Numbered from the stretch's first letter, positions 1 to 13,403 are shown. The stretch is 64,000 bases of DNA from Steromphala cineraria (GCA_916613615.1 OU744732.1:26794673-26858672); one strand, 5' to 3'. A program made the numbers and translations. The notes: generated by a model not told the origin, from the sequence alone.

Positions 1-786
1 TAAGTTTTAAATTGTGTGACGGTGCTGTGAAAGACAAAATTCTAAAGATGTTCAAGGGACGAAGTATAATAACATGTTTTGTGAACTTAAAATCCTGCCT
101 TTGAGGTACCGCTTCAATAGTTTCAATATAGAGGTTCGGAACTGTAGAATATGTACACTGTGGTGAAAATTGATAGTCTAGTAAAGGCCATTTCCCTTTT
201 ATGTTTGCTGCATACAATGAACCTGTAAATTGTAACCTGTGCCTTTTGATACAATCAAACGTTCCCTTGCCTTACGTCATTTATGTCATCTGACCTTGTA
301 TAAAGAGAGTTTTAGATGACAAATATTGTAATATGTAAATATGTTACCATATCTATGTCTTCTTATATTGACGTAGTAAATGTTATTGACGTCAAAACAT
401 ATTACTATTTGACTTGTTACTGCATTTAGCATATATAGTATTTGACAAATCCCATATGCTCAGGAACTTTGTAGATTCTGATGAACCTCGCTGTTAAGTA
501 AATTACCTGGAATCATAGATCTTCAATTCGACAAGTGGTTGAAGTTAATTGGTGACATTGTTTGTGAACTCTACTTTGCCAGCCGAGGCAACAAAATGAA
601 GGTCAGTCCTATGTGTAAGTTTACTTTGACGTCAGATCCATTTTTGTCAACTTTGATGACATTTCTATCAACCCTCTCAAAAACCTAATTAAATTTCATT
701 AATATTATCAAACCAGTATAACCATGACATCAAAGGTATGTCTGGTTACTTTCTCCAAAAATACTCAACATCTATTCTATTAATTA
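1..786. other. AT-rich sequence, nothing recognised
   Basis: No supported reading frame or repeat. A single TGACGTCA-like site (GACGTCA at about 628) is present but isolated. Confidence 0.5.
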
Positions 787-2984
787 AGTTTTTGAATGTT
801 GTAATTTTTTTTAAAGCAAAGTATTTATGAGCACGTCACCATATATAAAGATTATCAAATTATATGGATTGACAACTTCTTTATTAAACTCTGAAGTGAA
901 GACTAGTAAAGCAGTCAACGGATTGGTTTTTTTGTTAGACTGTTAGACGTGAATCCTGATATTATATATTGCGTAATTAAACAAAATTACCATCATTTTA
1001 ATACAGCATCAACTGTGTGCTGTCATTAGCAATGAATTGGGCTCAAAGTGGCTTCAAAGTAATGTTTGAAATATGTGAAATTGATGTTTTCGATTATATT
1101 TGTTTATACGAAACTAGATTTATGATCCAGTGTTATAGTTCTTAAGACTTCAACAGAGCAGAAGCTTCATATAGTCTGTATTGTCTGCTAAACATTTTTG
1201 ATGTTGTATCAAATGAAAAAATACACAAATGTTATAACACATACATCAATAGAGTCACTATTAACATCATGGATAGTGTTGGTTTTCAAGCAGAGCAACA
1301 TGAATATACTTGTGTAAACTTACCGTCTTTCGGACAGGCAACACAAGGCGGAAATGGAATTTTGATTAGCCTCATATGAGTTATGATGCATGGTCGTCAG
1401 ATGAATAACTGTATCCTGCAAGACATTCTATGCTGATGTCAGTCTCCTGTGAGGCTCTTCTTATCGATAATGATCCTTTGTATCATGAATGCAGATGATA
1501 ACATTGAGCTCAATGGTAATCAAGTTTCAACACATACAAGATGATTGATTATTATTATCAAATAAGACATGACATGAAATGGATGTGATATATAACAGTG
1601 TTTTTGACATTAGAAATATATGAACAAGCTATTTTCCATACTCATCATTTTCATATATTCAATTTTTGTTTATTACTGAGAAATATACGCTTATATTTCC
1701 ATCACCAGGGTTGAAACAAATTCTAAATTTAATTTTTAAAGTCTAATTTCGACGGAGGAGATTCATCCAAATTCATCTTAAGTGTGCCTGTTGACAAAGT
1801 TGTACATGCTACGTTTATATAATTAATTGCATAATTGTGTTGTGTTATTGTTTCAATAGAAGTTTTCTGATCACGACATTAAAATAATTCCGTCTGTACT
1901 TTATCTGAAAATGGCCTGGCATGAGTTAGACCATGTTTCACAACAAAGGAGCAATTGTTTGAACTAAAGGAAACATATACAGCTGCTTACCTTCACTTAC
2001 CTGCGTATTCAAGTGCAAATATCGTGGAATTTGGAACGTCTTTGATGTATCCTAGCATTGTGAAAACGAAACGGATAATGCTTAAATTTCAAAACAAAAG
2101 CAAAGATTCAGTTTACAGTAACATATTCTTATTTCATACCTATCAGATAACGGTATCAAATTAGGCAGGCTAGTGAAGTGAAAAGGGGTCAACATTTCGA
2201 AATATCTATTTTCTATTTTTCTCTACAAAATCCTTCATAAGTCATAAACAGCTTTATATCTAAGTCATATTTGTTCATTTTCAATGAGGCAATGTTTTTA
2301 GGTTGATTTTTTTTCTTACAAAGTTTATAGGGTTTATTTAAATCGAAATTCTAAATAATCTGAATTGCACAAATATGACCCTATCTGCCTATTCAGCCAT
2401 GTCACATATCGAAATTCAGCACAAGTGACAAGACAATCCCGAGGAATGGTTAGGAATGGACAGTTTGAGATCCTTTGTAAGTTCCCTTGGAGTTGTTTTA
2501 TGGACGTCAACATCAGCCAAAATTACATGATATTTTCACTTAGATACACAAGCATGTGAACAAACTTAAGGTACGCAGCTGTAATAAAGATGTAAAGTAT
2601 GTTTATGTAACTATTTCAAGGTTAATAAGAATTCACAATACCTGCTTTGAATAAAGTCACTGCCTGATGGATTCTTGCTTTATTTCTATTTACTAATAAA
2701 TACAAACAGTGGAATTAACTACTGATTAAACTGTACATAGTCCAAAAAGTGTTGAATCCCCCCTGTTTTAATCGGTTATGATGACTGTGATAGATAACAT
2801 TATAATCAACTTAGTAATGGAGATATTGAAATGCATTCTATTAACTTTGAATTAGACTGTAAATGATCACTCTCTGACCCATGTTATTCACAACTATTTG
2901 CTCTAAATAATGGGGTTCAAATCGGTACAAAAAGACAACAATTTAACCATGCATTTCAATGAAAGCTTTACATCTCTGCTTCAT

Positions 2985-3235
2985 AAAGTTCTCTAGACGT
3001 CGAAATCGCTCTTCGGGAAATCGCTACCCCTCTTCGTGTAATGCACATCCACTTCATGCAAGTTCTTAGGGAGAGGAACCATGCCTTGTAACAGTCGGCA
3101 CAAACTGTGCCAAACATGTTCAAGCGGATAAGATCCAGATTCATTGTGGGATTTCGTCTGACCAGTGAGTCTACTTCTGACTGTTAGTGACTAGTGACAA
3201 AGTTATTGGTGTTTAGGGTTGTTCTGAAAGCGAAA
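2985..3235 (-). pseudogene. Tc1/mariner transposase remnant (internally deleted)
   Basis: Recognisable only through the longer copy at 36936-37490. The minus strand preserves PENLHEV and parts of the C-terminal block, then jumps to the GGTGTTTAGGGTTGTTCTGA region after losing about 300 bases present in the other copy. Frames are broken throughout. Confidence 0.55.
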
Positions 3236-3457
3236 GAATAGCTTGGTCAATATTTGGTCAAATTATGATGTATCTTGAGTTTCTCCAAAAACATATTTTT
3301 AACATATGTTAAACAAAACTTTTCTTAAGCAACTATAGATGTTGAAACATCTTTTAAGTAAATCTAAATTTAATAGGGCATAGAAGGTTATTTCATAAGG
3401 CTGTAAGACCAGACATATTGTCTCTCTCTTTTTGCTCCCGAAAGACTTCCGACTTAC

Positions 3458-3550
3458 CTTTTCCTCGCCTAATCCAGTCCATAGCCAAACAACATGCCAG
3501 TCAGGAACGAAGGTTATGCAAATGGTAACAAGATGGAACAATAGGGACAT
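3458..3550 (-). other. Possible first coding exon with signal-peptide-like N terminus
   Basis: 31 codons from ATG, MSLLFHLVTICITFVPDWHV then VWLWTGLGEEK, followed by a full donor consensus AAG|GTAAGT. The start is hydrophobic and could be a secretion signal. The paralogous copy (37722-37814) keeps the ATG and the donor but has TGG to TGA at codon 24. No downstream exon was identified, so this may be chance. Confidence 0.25.
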
Positions 3551-4649
3551 CTATCACTGAACGTTCAGAAAGACAGTGGGTCTCTATCGATAGTGCTTCA
3601 ACGTCTTAACGAAAACTTTTTGAATTTTTTTAAGCGTAAGTCACAGAAAAACGGTCAAATCAATGACGGTTATACAACAGTTTTAATCTGAAGACAATTG
3701 TTTTTGTTTGTGCTTCAGCAACATCATCATGTATAAATCAAGTATAACGCAGCATTAGATTAAAACATAAACTTGAAATCTTGTTATTAATAAAGTTTTT
3801 TACCCACATGCTAATTCGAGTCCCTGTACAATGTATGTCCCCTGCATTTTAAGTATCATTTTAACAAGTCATTCTCTAATTCGATATTGCGGTATATGCC
3901 ACAGAAAATTCATAATATATTATAATTGTTTCAGGCGTGAAGAATGATCTCAATGGAAGTTTGAATACTCTATAAAAATCGAATTTCAAAAGATTAGCAT
4001 TCTACGCAGGACTAAGCAGAAGATCTGATTGATGGTGATGTGATTGATGTAATTGTAACAAACTTAACATATTATCTATCATAAGTCAACTTCAAATTTC
4101 TCGTTGTCCATAGTCGTTATTATAACTTACCATTTTTTTGTTAATTGAAGTTGACCGAATTATGATTTATCAGCACCTCCTCCTAACAAGAATGATATAT
4201 GAAGAACGAGCAAGTCAAAATAAATTTCTGGAACAACTTAAATAATAACATTGGTTCCATTAAACATAAGTTTATGCTCAATATGTAATCATGATCGTAT
4301 GACATCAATCACCTCTTTATATATCTCTCTCGACGGCGTTGATTTAAATGATCTTTCATCTTGTACAATAATATTAAACACGTTTTTCTGAGGAAACTAA
4401 AATAACATTAACGGTTGGCTTCAAATATCTTTATTTGGATTTCTTTTAGTCACCATCTAACCAACAGCTTTCACCTGAATATGTATGTTTTTATGTACAT
4501 TCAGTTCAAAATGGCTTAAGTGTAAGTATAACTGAATTAGGCGCCAGAAGGTACGACACAGATCTATACATAGCTCTATTTGTAGAGGATAAACTACTTA
4601 CAGTGACAATCAGTCGAGACACATATCAGCTTATGGTTATAAGAAGACA

Positions 4650-4838
4650 ATGCTTCAGTATCGTATTTACTTATGTCTAAGTATTTGCAGATCAAAGGCA
4701 AGAATGTCCCTTGTGCGAAGGTGTAAGTGTCAATGGAATGCCAACTTGAAATACCATAAAAGGCAGATATTTACTTATAATGAAACAATAAACAAGAGTT
4801 GTGAGCTATGTTTGTGTAATTTTAGTGGTCTTATTTAA
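4650..4838 (+). other. 62-codon open frame with a VWC-like cysteine pattern
   Basis: The second half reads CKCQWNANLKYHKRQIF, then SCELCLCNFSGLI and stop. The C-x-C ... Y-x-x-x-x-x-F ... C-x2-C-x-C-x3-G-x-I spacing resembles a von Willebrand factor C module lacking its final cysteines. The copy at 38900-39088 has 5 replacements including loss of a cysteine (CELWLC). All differences seen are amino-acid-changing, which argues against selection. It may be a fossil exon or chance. Confidence 0.2.
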
Positions 4839-4969
4839 ATGTCTAGAAATAGACATTGCAATGTCAGTCATTTTGATTTGTTAATATTTGACTTTGCATT
4901 ATTCGAAATATTATAATGTGCTATACTTTTACAACTAAGAGATAACTACCATTAAGATAGTGAACAAAC

Positions 4970-5192
4970 GTTACAATGTTAGATTTGGGATCACACTATC
5001 TTGAATAGTACAGATTCTTGAAATTTTTTGGACCGAGTCCCATGCCCTGGGGGAATCCACAGGGATGGCGACACGAGCGAGTTGGTTAGCTGTTGGTATG
5101 GTCATTGCAGGCGGTGTTGCCTGATTCTGAGGGTGTGGTACAAGTACAAGAATCTGTACTATTCAGTTTGATCCCAATTAAAACATTGTAAC
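4970..5192. mobile_element. MITE with GTTACAATGTT ends
   Basis: Inverted ends: GTTACAATGTT, GGGATCACACTATCTTGAAT and AGTACAGATTCTTG pair with CAAGAATCTGTACTATTCA, GATCCCA and AACATTGTAAC. SD1 copy 2 keeps only the right end (39180-39236). A related, reversed fragment lies at about 32560-32690. The interior contains GTTGGTTAGCTGTTGGTATG and CATTGCAGGCGG and is non-coding. Confidence 0.7.
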
Positions 5193-7919
5193 ATTTTACA
5201 AGTTGTTATTGATATAACGTGTGTATTCCAGTAACATAAAATCATGGTTTCACAATCAATCATGTTTTTTAATGATGTTGCTGTCGAACTTTAGAATGTT
5301 AATTAGACAAATATAACAATTCTACTACTACTACTACTTCTACTGGGATAACTATTGGTATAACATAACATATATGATTAACATGAAGTTTCTATGAAAA
5401 CAAATAGAGAAGCATCATCTATAGAGCTATTGCCAAGCAAGCATTCAAGTCATTCTCCACGGTTATATCTACATGTGGTTTGTGATGTAATTTACATGTA
5501 GCTATTCAGAAAAGAAATACATCACTCGGTAGAAAGAATCATTCGTCATATTTACAACAATGAAATAAAGTCAGAAGTGCAGTGCCCTCTGCAAATTTGC
5601 CGAAGCATTGAATGAACCCGCTTTCAGTATGTCACCATCATGTGTGTAGGTTCTCGCCCATGTTTCATTAACCGTAATGGCGTCCTATGGGTATCAACTG
5701 TAATGGCGTCCATTGGGTATCAACTGTGACGGCTAGTAGTACCTGATTCTGAGAAAAGGAAATGCAAATCTATTCGTGCGCGACAAAGCCGACTTTCAAA
5801 CGTTATTTTGGAAACGCATATGGTGAAATTGCGATTGACTCACATTCGCGTCGACAACTATGAATAAGCAGATGCCGATCACTTTGGCAAAATCGCCTCA
5901 TGTTTAATGAATTTTATTCCGTTTTTTTCTGGGTCGGTCGTAAAATATTCATTTACTGATATTTCATCATCAATTACGGATTTTTACAGGACATACTATA
6001 TGATCCCAAAATATGGTTATCATTTGACCCTGAAATGCATGTCTGACAAACAAGATTGGCAATGTGTGTTTTGTTTTAAAATGGAAGCTACTTTCCGCTC
6101 AGTAAACAACTCTCACTATGCTATATGAAATCAATGTACATGTACACGTATGTTGAATGGGAAATGGGGTTTGTCAAATTCACAATTTCTTTCAACTGCG
6201 AGAGACATGGATAAGTTGATAACTTGGACCCATCATATAATATCACCTTTACTTATGTCATTTGATGTAGAACTGGTATTTTCAAATTTTATTGATACAA
6301 ACTGGTATTTTCAAGTTTTATTGATAACTTTTATGTCGTAAACGTAGATGTCATGCTTTGTACTTATGTTTTTGTTTATTTCCATTGGTTGTGTACTGTA
6401 TTCCGGTTTTGTATGACACACCGAAACATTATAATAAAGTACTATTGTGTAAAGTGAACCCTTCTCCAATGGATAGCAATACAGTAAAAGCTACAGCAGA
6501 ATCCAACAAGTAATTGTGAATTGATCTTTTTGAGTTCTGTCATATAAAATGTTAATTGATTGCTCACCTTTGAAGCATCGTTAACGGTAGGATTGACTTC
6601 ACAGGACTTCAGCGGGAAATCTTTTTCGGGATGTTTAATGCAACATCGGTCAATTTGTAGCCTATTTTACAACTGATGAAAGTCATTTCAAAAGACGTTT
6701 CTCTGCTTCTGCAGGATCATTAGGCACATGAGAACATTTTATGGATTTAGCTTCAGGAACCAACAATCTGAAGGATACGATTTAAATAAACAGTTGTATT
6801 GCAATCATTTAAGTACTATATGACGATAATAATTCAGCATTGATAAATTTGTGGTCACATTATCTGCCAATTACTTTTTTAAAAAATGTATCAAATAGAA
6901 ATCAAACGTTACTATTTTCTATCATTTTGCTGCGATTGCTTAAAATTATTTTTTCAAAATATCCTTTTGTTATTTTTGGAAAATAGCTTTTCAGTGATAA
7001 TGTCGCAAAAACTTGTCCAAAGCGGAACAATCTTATGAATCCTTAATCATTTCAAACATGTTATTGTGTTGTTACTTTTGTCTTCAAAGAACACTTAAAG
7101 ATCTTGTCCATGTTCGAATAATTGGAATGCGGATTGATTTATAAGCTGTTGATAATTATTGATATTCTGTATAAAGAGAACATTTCGTCACTAATGAGTA
7201 TCATTATTAATATTTTTCCTAATTATTAATTGATGTACTTCCCCAATGACACAAAGTCGCTTTCAGATTTCCTAAATTTAGTTGAAGCTTCAATTTGAAA
7301 TTGACAATTGATTGCAGATTATTTGAAACATTTTGTATTTTACATATATTTATACATATACATGTAGCAATGAAGTATATGTTTATATGGTTACAATTTA
7401 TCTATATCTTAACAATAGCAGAAGAAAATCTTATTTTCACTGCAGTAAAAATATAATACATAAAACTATATATTTATATATTTGATATGATCGAATTCAT
7501 ATATAGTTGAAAGCAATGTATGAGTTTCAGAAAATCATTGAGCTGTTTTAAGCATTTTATATCCAGCATTACCGATCAGTCTATATTTTGACCTTTATTA
7601 GTAATATTAACGAGGATCGTACAAGTAATTTCTGTTCAGTAAAACAATTGTATTGTTATTGTATTTATCTCATTTACGATCTTTCTCTGTTATATCAAGA
7701 TGAGCAATTGCAAATTAAAACTACCATTGCATCTTTATTTTCAGTAACCTGGTTGTTTTACAAAGACCATACAGACACATTATTGGTGTATGAGATTCCT
7801 TCATTTAACACGATTACATAACTTATTGTGCTCAATGGTTCAAACATGACATCCAAACTGATCCAGTGGCAAATGATCGTGTTATGGACAAGATTAATTG
7901 TCGTTTACATTAAACTTCA

Positions 7920-10900
7920 CAGCTTTGTAAAGATCTATTTTGAGCTCATAACATCTTCACCTATTTAACACAAACGTTTAAGAACTTAATTGTATATTAG
8001 ATCTGTCCGTACCTTAACAAGGCAAAGCAAAGACGGGCTATAATAACTGATGCAACTGGAAGGATGCAAAGTAAAACATATTAATTCGCCATGCATAAGT
8101 TATGCGGTTTTTCGTGTCCCTACACACGTGGAAATTGGCTGTTCGCATGGGTTGTTTCACTCTTGTGACATTATATTGTACTCTTTCATTGTTTGACAAG
8201 GTTTCACCTCGACATCATATGCAGGACTTCATTTTATGATACAATGGTTCGATTGCATCCAATTAGGTTTACACAAATAAGGTTTCTAAGGAACATAAAA
8301 CATCGCCTACATTTTGGCAGCTATGGCAACGTATAGTTCTAAAGGCAGGGTATTGATAATGTCTATTGTCAGAGAAGACAAGTTCTAGTTAAACTGTATA
8401 TATTCTTGTTGCACCCTCGTTACTCGTAGCATAAAGATATGTATCAATTGCCATATCATAAAGTATATATTGATTTTATTTTGTGAATGTAAACATATTT
8501 GATAGCTATCTTTAATATATTATTTGATTTAACTCGATGATGTGTCATTTTCCTCCTCAATCATTGCTTTCCTGTAAACAAAATGATAAGTATCAAGAAA
8601 TGTGTTTTTTTTGTGTAGATATTTACAGTTCATTCTATCTTGAAATTGAAGTTTTTAAGTGTGGACCCTCTGTTATTCATCAAACGGTTTCATAATATGT
8701 TAAAAGAATGTTGTGTTACAATACATGATTGACTGAATTTGTCACTAAAAGAGAGGCTATGTTTACGGGTTTACAATCTTCTACGATCTTCTATGTAGTA
8801 GACAATAATCAGATTTATGATACACTTCATTCCTTAATGTATGAAATACGCTTAGCGACACCAGTAATGGGATGATAGAGAACAAAGTGTGATGGAATCT
8901 TTAGAGCTATAAAATCCCTGTATAAGTAGTGAAGTGTGGGAACTAAGGATGTGTTCCTTGGATGCGTCATGCCTAGTAAATGTCTTCTACGTAGCGGGGA
9001 ATGAGGAGATCGAATCATCGTGTCAGTTCACTGTATATATTGCATGAAAATGACAAAATGTCACAAAAATGCATGTTACAATTTACCAGTAAACATATCC
9101 AAATGACACACTTAAATGGGTGCTTGCTTTGGAAATAATTTTACGTTTTCGATAATCAAGTGAACCTGTTCCACTCATATTTGCTAAAACTTTCTTTCTC
9201 CCTATGTTAAACCTAGTAAATTTTAAGTTGGTAACTCAACTTAAATTGGCAACACATGTGGGGATAAAAGTGAGTGAAGTAAAGCTTCAATTGCATTTCA
9301 ATCATAAATACCGCAGTGTCGCAGTGAAGACCATAATATCTTTGCATTGATACAAAAATTCAGAGCTAAGACTAACGACTGCTTATCTGTTTTTATTTCA
9401 TTAGAGTAATTACTATCACACTGTTACCATTACCATTTGTAAAAAATGGCTTCATGTTGTGCGCGAAGAACATTAATGAGGATAACCTGCCATCTTAAGC
9501 ATTATTGAAGCATTATTAGCTGATTTAGGCCTACAGAGGCTTCCTTAAACAGGAAAAGGTGGCACATTCTGCAGTTCTGTATTTGATAAATGCATCTCTA
9601 CCCGCAATATTGATTTAGTCTCTTAGTGTTCTAAGACGTTGCTGTTCATAAGTCTCTAAAATGCGACAACAATTTTGCGAAGGTGCATTTCTAAACCCAT
9701 ATTCCCTTAAATCTTTGCTCTTCAGATCCTTAACTAACTTTCTTAAGGTAACAAAGCTATATATTGTATAACAAGTTGCGATTAATTGTTGACATCCATA
9801 ATAGTGCTTGCAAATAGTGTAAATGTGTGTTTTACTAAAATATATTTTTTTCTTCTGACCAATAATCAATAATTGAACTGAAACTTATTCTTCCTTTAAA
9901 TCCATGTTAAATAGTTAAAACACTTTTAAAGAAGTCATTTTGACTTGCACTTTAAGACTTGCACGATATTTTACTTCCTGTGTCACATATAAACTTCTAA
10001 TAATATCTGGTGAAGATTACACTGTACCCTCTTTCAATATTCATAAACAAGACTAATAACTTCTTTGGTTTGTGATTAACCTGCCGTCTTTTTTTAAATA
10101 TTACTTCCCTGAACGTGATATGCCACTATAAATCCCTTAAACACTACAAAAATCTTGTAAATAACAGGAACGTGGTTGTTGGGTGTCAGAATTGAAAACA
10201 ATCTATCTCTGAAAGGATTGTTTACAATTGTAATGTTAATCATTTTCATATAAATCAAAATAACCTTCTGCAATTCAGGTACAGATTGTAACTTTCTTAT
10301 GAATAGTTTCATTGTGTTTAAAAGTTCAAAGATTCAAAGTGTTTTTGAGTTTAAGCGAATAAAGTAACTAGCATATGTTTTTTATGTTCGTTGAAAGTTT
10401 TCTAGCACGTCTTACCTGAATACAAAGAAAAAGAAGACACAAATGTCAATGAATCATTAAATATCATGTTTAATTAAAATGTGATAAAAGCAGTGAAATC
10501 TAAATACATAATAAGTTTTGTTGTATGCAAGAATCCATTGATTTCTAATGAACGTTTATTGCAAGTAGAAATTGTATCCAAAGAAAATCATAAATGTGAT
10601 AATTTTGTTAAATGTTAAAATGTTAACCACAATATTGGTTATGCTAACTAGATATTTTTTTTGACTAATAAACAAAAATGATCTTTTAATTTAATTTAAA
10701 AATTAATGAATGTTATCTGACAATCTCTCCGATCATTTCATGATATATGGATATGAATTATGAAAAGAAAGAAATAAACAAAGATACATATGTATTTATC
10801 ATTCTTGCTAGTCAACAGGCATACTGTAGCACAAACAAAGTCATGAAATCATTATCACACTAATAATCTGACCAATATCAAAATTATCTTCAAATAAGAT

Positions 10901-10985
10901 TGAGATAAGATAAGATTTGCAAAATGATTTAAGAATACGGATATGATATATGATCCTTATAGTAGGTGTTATATCATATATAGTG
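7920..10985 (+). repeat. Segmental duplication SD2, copy A (first block)
   Basis: Colinear with 20579-23725 (anchors CTTTGTAAAG...GAGCTCATAACAT; GTGTGGGAACTAAGGATGTG; TTCTTAAGGTAACAAAGCTA; TGATATGCCACTATAAATCC). Copy A carries about 400 extra bases around 9335-9735. Copy B carries a MITE (20997-21348) and a tandem duplication. A worn third copy lies at 25856-26950. Minus-strand frames in this block are not conserved as coding. Confidence 0.87.
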
Positions 10986-13112
10986 GATATTAAATGAGTG
11001 TCCATGGCATTCTATGCTAAAGACACGAGTGGCTAAATATTAGTATTTCCCGAGCAAGAGTGTGGGATATACTGATATTTAGGCACGAGTGTCGTAAACG
11101 TAGTATGTCATTAGCACGAATATGATATTATGTTTATTACCGTAGTCTGAGAATTAAATAAAATACTCAAAACATAGTTCTCAGGATAGGTAACATAGCC
11201 GCCGGCCCGTATAGATTGTGGCGTCATAGATGAACAGTGACGTCAAATCATTGTCTATAACGTGACGTCACAATGAAAACTCTAATAATATCTCTCGTGA
11301 TAATGCAAATCTGTATTTTTGTTAGAATATAACGTCTTGAAATTTAACATTATGCAACAAACTTCAAGCATTCTGACAAAAAATCTCTTACAAGTATAAA
11401 TAACACGAACTTGTTTGTTTTTGGGGCAATAGACGCCTAGAGCTTAATTTTATCTCATGTCTCGTAACAAATCGATATTAAAGTATTTAACTGTTAATTT
11501 TCAAATTTCACACTCATTTGTGCATAATTTTGTTAACTGATTTTAATGAATTGTACTGTTAGCTGTACCCATGCAGATAAATACAGTTCTACGTTTTCAG
11601 GATTTATCAAAGTCTTCCGAAAAGCCTTGATAATCAAGTGTTGCATTTTTTCTCTCTCTTATACCGGGCTGTCAATACATTTCATGACTGATCACAATGA
11701 GAGTTTCTTTGATGGAATAATGTTGAAGATTATTTGATAATATATTCCATTATCTGACATAAACTATTTACATTGATTTGTTAAGAAATATGTTCACTTG
11801 ATTTAAAAAAAAGCTTGACAGAGAAACAGTTTGTTGGAATGACAAACAAACAGAAGAAGACAAACTAAAGATTGATGAAACATAAAACCAGAGGAATAAA
11901 AGGTTATTTTAAGCAAGCACACAGTACATGTCACTGTGACAAGGTATGGTGTAACTTGATCATCCTTCATCAAAATTTACCTCAAGGCAAAACAAAACAT
12001 GACCAGTAGATTGATATTTTAGAGTTTGGATTAAATGCTTTCCTCTGATTCATCTTTATAAATGTCAAACATAGTTTTGTTAATGTGAAATGCTATCAGA
12101 TTAAATATCAAATCAAGCTCTTATTGAAATGAAACATATTTTTAATTTAAGGCATAAATAAGAACAAACATATTTATTATGCTTATGTTTTAAGTATTAA
12201 TTACAAAGATACTTGAATGCTAATTAAAACTAAATATAATTTTTATCAGCTTTTGAATTTAACACGTTCATTCGTATGATCCAAAGTAACGAGAAATAGA
12301 GAGTTTGAATTGAAACAACATTGAATAAAATACGCAGGTGTGTTAAACTAACTTTTGAACAACTTTCTCTAAAAGAATCTTGTCTATGCAAAACCAAAGA
12401 GTCGAGAGAAAAAAGTGGTATTGAATTTTTGATTCTCAATTTGGATTTAATCATGAAAATATCAAGTGCCCTTACATTATAATAGAAGATACCAAGTTTT
12501 ATGTCAAGACATAGCTTGTTTAAATGAAAAGTTCAAAACCGACATTAAACTTACACTGGGTAATAATTTTGTCATGTCATGTCTGGACAATGTAAGGGGC
12601 GACTTTATATCAAATACAACCAGAAATCATTTTTAGAACAGCGTTTAAATAGTCATGATTTTTCTTACATTTTTAGGTTACATCATCTTGATTATTAGTT
12701 AAAAGAAACATGATATAGATACCAATACATTGTGGTGAAAATGCCCGAAAGAATAGTTAGATTCATGGACTGTGTGGGTCTATAAAACTGATTGAATGAG
12801 TTACTAAGTAGTTTAGCGTGGGAAGGAAAACTTCCGTCAGAAAGATTTAACTCTATCAATTGCTGGGGCATCTTGACCTTATTGTCTGTCAAGTAAAAAG
12901 GTTTAGAGAGTCACACTCATTTTGACAATAACTGTTTCTGAACACAGGCTGTGATTTGCGTCTTTCGTGAGTACCAAGTGTAGGGTACTGGAGAAGAATG
13001 TTGATGATTCATTTCTTTTTCTAATAATGAATGATGAGGATCGTAATGAATAAATGATAAATGTCAATATGACTTATTTGATTGGCATTCTAGAAGTTGG
13101 TGTTATGATCAA
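10986..13112. other. AT-rich region between SD2 copy A and the Penelope-like array
   Basis: No supported gene. Around 11010-11110 there is a loose cluster of CACGAGTG/GCACGA motifs. Two TGACGTCA palindromes sit at 11238-11270. The remainder is AT-rich single-copy sequence without recognised structure. Confidence 0.5.
11238..11270. promoter_or_regulatory. Pair of TGACGTCA (CRE-type) palindromes
   Basis: Exact TGACGTCA at 11238-11245 and 11263-11270, 25 bases apart, in a locally GC-richer patch. Such sites bind CREB/ATF factors in animals. No adjacent gene start is visible, so function is unproven. Confidence 0.3.
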
Positions 13113-13403
13113 CAAGGAAGATTATTTTATGGATAATCAACTTCTTTATTCTTTGTAAGCGACGTTTCGACATAGATCCAAATGTCGTTTCCAAGCAAGT
13201 GATGAAACGACATTAGGATCTATGTCGAAACGTCGCTTACAAAGAATAAAGAAGTTGATTATCCATAAAATAATCTTCCTTGTTCATCACTTGCTTGGAA
13301 ACGACATTAGGATCTATGTCGAAACGTCGCTTACAAAGAATAAAGAAGTTGATTATCCATAAAATAATCTTCCTTGTTTTTCATCACTTGCTTGGAAACG
13401 ACA
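13113..13403. mobile_element. Inverted and tandem Penelope-like terminal units with hammerhead-like hairpin
   Basis: A monomer of about 94 bases appears reversed (13113-13206), then forward and truncated (13206-13282), forward and complete (13283-13376), and as a partial start (13380-13403). Each contains CTTGGAAACGACAT, an 8-base loop, ATGTCGAAACGTCG, then TTACAAAGAATAAAG and GTTGATTATCCATAA. The stem CGACAT/ATGTCG followed by GAAACGTC matches the 3' half of hammerhead motifs in Penelope-like elements. The CTGATGA core is replaced by CTTGGAAA, so self-cleavage is doubtful. No reverse transcriptase or GIY-YIG frame is present. Confidence 0.6.

Larger units (their letters stand above)
787..7990 (+). 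repeat. Segmental duplication SD1, copy 1
   Basis: Colinear with 34921-42750. Matching anchors include CATATATAAAGATTATCAAA (843/34972), TTTCGACGGAGGAGAT (1746/36520), CTTTTTGCTCCCGAAAGACT (3428/37692), GAATTAGGCGCC (4533/38785), CAAGCAAGCATTCAAGTCAT (5435/39539) and GGCGTGTTGTACTG-type blocks near 6385/41390. Differences are substitutions and small indels plus discrete insertions or deletions: 1870-2770 only in copy 1; 35040-35225, 36080-36512 and 40138-41030 only in copy 2. No intact gene was recognised inside. Confidence 0.88.

Noticed and set aside
1900..2164. Possible minus-strand exon ending GCAG|GTAAGT near 1999, and the plus-strand 69-codon frame
   Set aside because: The minus frame is only about 28 codons with a weak acceptor, the segment is missing from SD1 copy 2, and no partner exon was found.
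8827..9018. Minus-strand 63-codon frame also open at 21853-22044 and partly at 25850-26128 (shared NTSLVPTL core)
   Set aside because: Conservation follows from the SD2 duplication. Differences between copies A and B are mostly amino-acid-changing, copy C loses the frame, and no family or splice context is visible.
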